A DNA stretch of 64,000 nt from Cymbidium sinense (Eukaryota; Streptophyta; Magnoliopsida; Asparagales; Orchidaceae), in the NCBI GenBank assembly GCA_021442155.1, contig CM038229.1, forward strand, positions 97,627,271 through 97,691,270, in the 5' to 3' direction. A program made the position numbers and the translations under genes. Of the stretch, positions 63,301-64,000 are shown in pieces. The notes beneath the pieces are model-generated. The model saw only the letters and a program-made list of their open reading frames with translations. It did not search any database and was not told the DNA's origin. The stretch's first letter is position 1; each line of letters opens with the position of its first letter.

Positions 63301-64000
63301 ATTATGAACACAAGAGTAAAAGTCAAATGGTAATTCCATTAATTCTTTAAATGTATCCTCCTCAAGTTCTACATCAACTTCGTGACTTGAGGATGATGAT
63401 CCCAAAAGAATCTCTTCATATCACCGAAGACTTAGGGGTTTCCTTAACTACTAAACCTTCAACTTTTGAGATGAAAGTGAGGTTAGAGCTAAGGTTCTCG
63501 CATAGTTTCAATATCATAAACCTAATTTGAATACTTTATTTTGTCTAAAGGCCCTTTTCATCTCTCTCTGTCAGATCGAAAGTCACCTCTAATGGAACCC
63601 GCTGAGGGGTTGGTCGTATATTAATCACATTAGACTAGTCCTCCGAGCTGGATTCCAAGTCTATGAATAGTAGGGTACTCGTGAACTAGAACATAACCCC
63701 TCCGATGACCAACCACAAGGTCTTCCACCTGAACCGCTCTATTTTGCCTCTCTACCTGGGTTGAGTCATCCTACCCACATGTCCATATGATGGAATGAAC
63801 TATGTAAAATGTGATATGCATCTATTTCTTCAATTCCCTTTTCTTGTTCACTTGGATTTTCATTTTTCTTTCTTTTTCTTTTGTCTTTTTTTTCTTTTAT
63901 TTTCCTTTTGAATTTGAGTTTTGTCCAAGTTCATGAGAAAGGGTGTTTTGAGGAAGATAGTAGGTCCCATCCTCATAAATCTCAACCTCTCTAACTCAAA
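63301..64000 (-). other. Element 3 region upstream of RT
   Basis: Corresponds to 47,950-48,860 of element 2 in reverse: the post-protease segment (AGGAAGATAGTAGG at 63,951) and the pyrimidine-rich tract 63,862-63,909 (purine-rich in element sense). No domain readable. The element continues past the edge. Confidence 0.6.

Larger units (their letters stand above)
50407..64000 (-). mobile_element. Element 3: Tat/Ogre-like retrotransposon, inserted in element 2
   Basis: Minus-strand order from the right edge: purine tract, RT, RNase H, archaeal-type RNase H, integrase, pol stop at 60,020-60,022, 3' untranslated region with degenerate repeats, then the 3' LTR (57,836 down to about 50,407). It shares LTR, pol motifs and purine tract with element 2, so both belong to one family. 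The left border interrupts the second RNase H of element 2. The gag and 5' LTR lie beyond the window. Confidence 0.8.

Overview
The window looks like nuclear DNA of a flowering plant. It is very AT-rich, has no intact protein-coding gene, and is built almost entirely of decayed plant transposons: hAT, CACTA-like, a plant LINE, Ty1/copia and Ty3/gypsy. It also holds long (AT)n arrays. I could not fix the species. I see no tRNA, rRNA, CRISPR or bacterial feature. All calls come from reading the sequence by eye against known family motifs, so most boundaries are approximate (tens of bases).

Layout. 1-544: unassigned. About 545-6,240: a decayed hAT-type transposon. A broken transposase (1,705-3,640) is flanked by inverted arms of about 0.7 kb, and the right arm is multiplied. 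A LINE 3' fragment sits at 3,849-4,190. 6,600-7,132: the likely right end of a CACTA-type element. 7,133-13,861: mostly unassigned AT-rich DNA with microsatellites, a 121-bp tandem duplication that reads open on the minus strand, and a probable hAT MITE (11,253-11,809). 13,862-16,210: a 2.35-kb element with inverted repeats of about 95 bp and unusually CpG-rich blocks. 16,211-19,050: AT-rich with two (AT)n arrays. 19,050-20,813: a broken Ty1/copia pol on the minus strand.

20,814-64,000 is one nest of a single Ty3/gypsy family, which I place in the Tat/Ogre group. It has giant LTRs of about 7.2-7.9 kb. In my reading, element 1 (minus strand, LTR at 20,814-26,821) lies in the copia remnant. Element 2 (plus strand, 26,822-50,406) is inserted in that LTR. 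Element 2 carries a 5' LTR, primer-binding site, leader with a hairpin array, gag, protease, RT, RNase H and the start of a second RNase H-like domain. Its own 5' LTR is split by a reverse-oriented solo LTR (31,765-38,952). Element 3 (minus strand) is inserted in the second RNase H-like domain of element 2. Its 3' LTR is 50,407-57,836, its 3' untranslated region with degenerate repeats is 57,837-60,019, and its pol (integrase, archaeal-type RNase H, RNase H, RT) runs from 60,020 past the right edge. Each same-family insertion is antiparallel to its host.

All coding regions are pseudogenes with many frameshifts, small deletions and stop codons, several of the TGG-to-TGA/TAG kind expected from deamination of methylated cytosine. 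The most interesting non-obvious structure is the tandem array of about 20 imperfect hairpins in the leader of element 2. Their outer stems differ between units but usually still pair.
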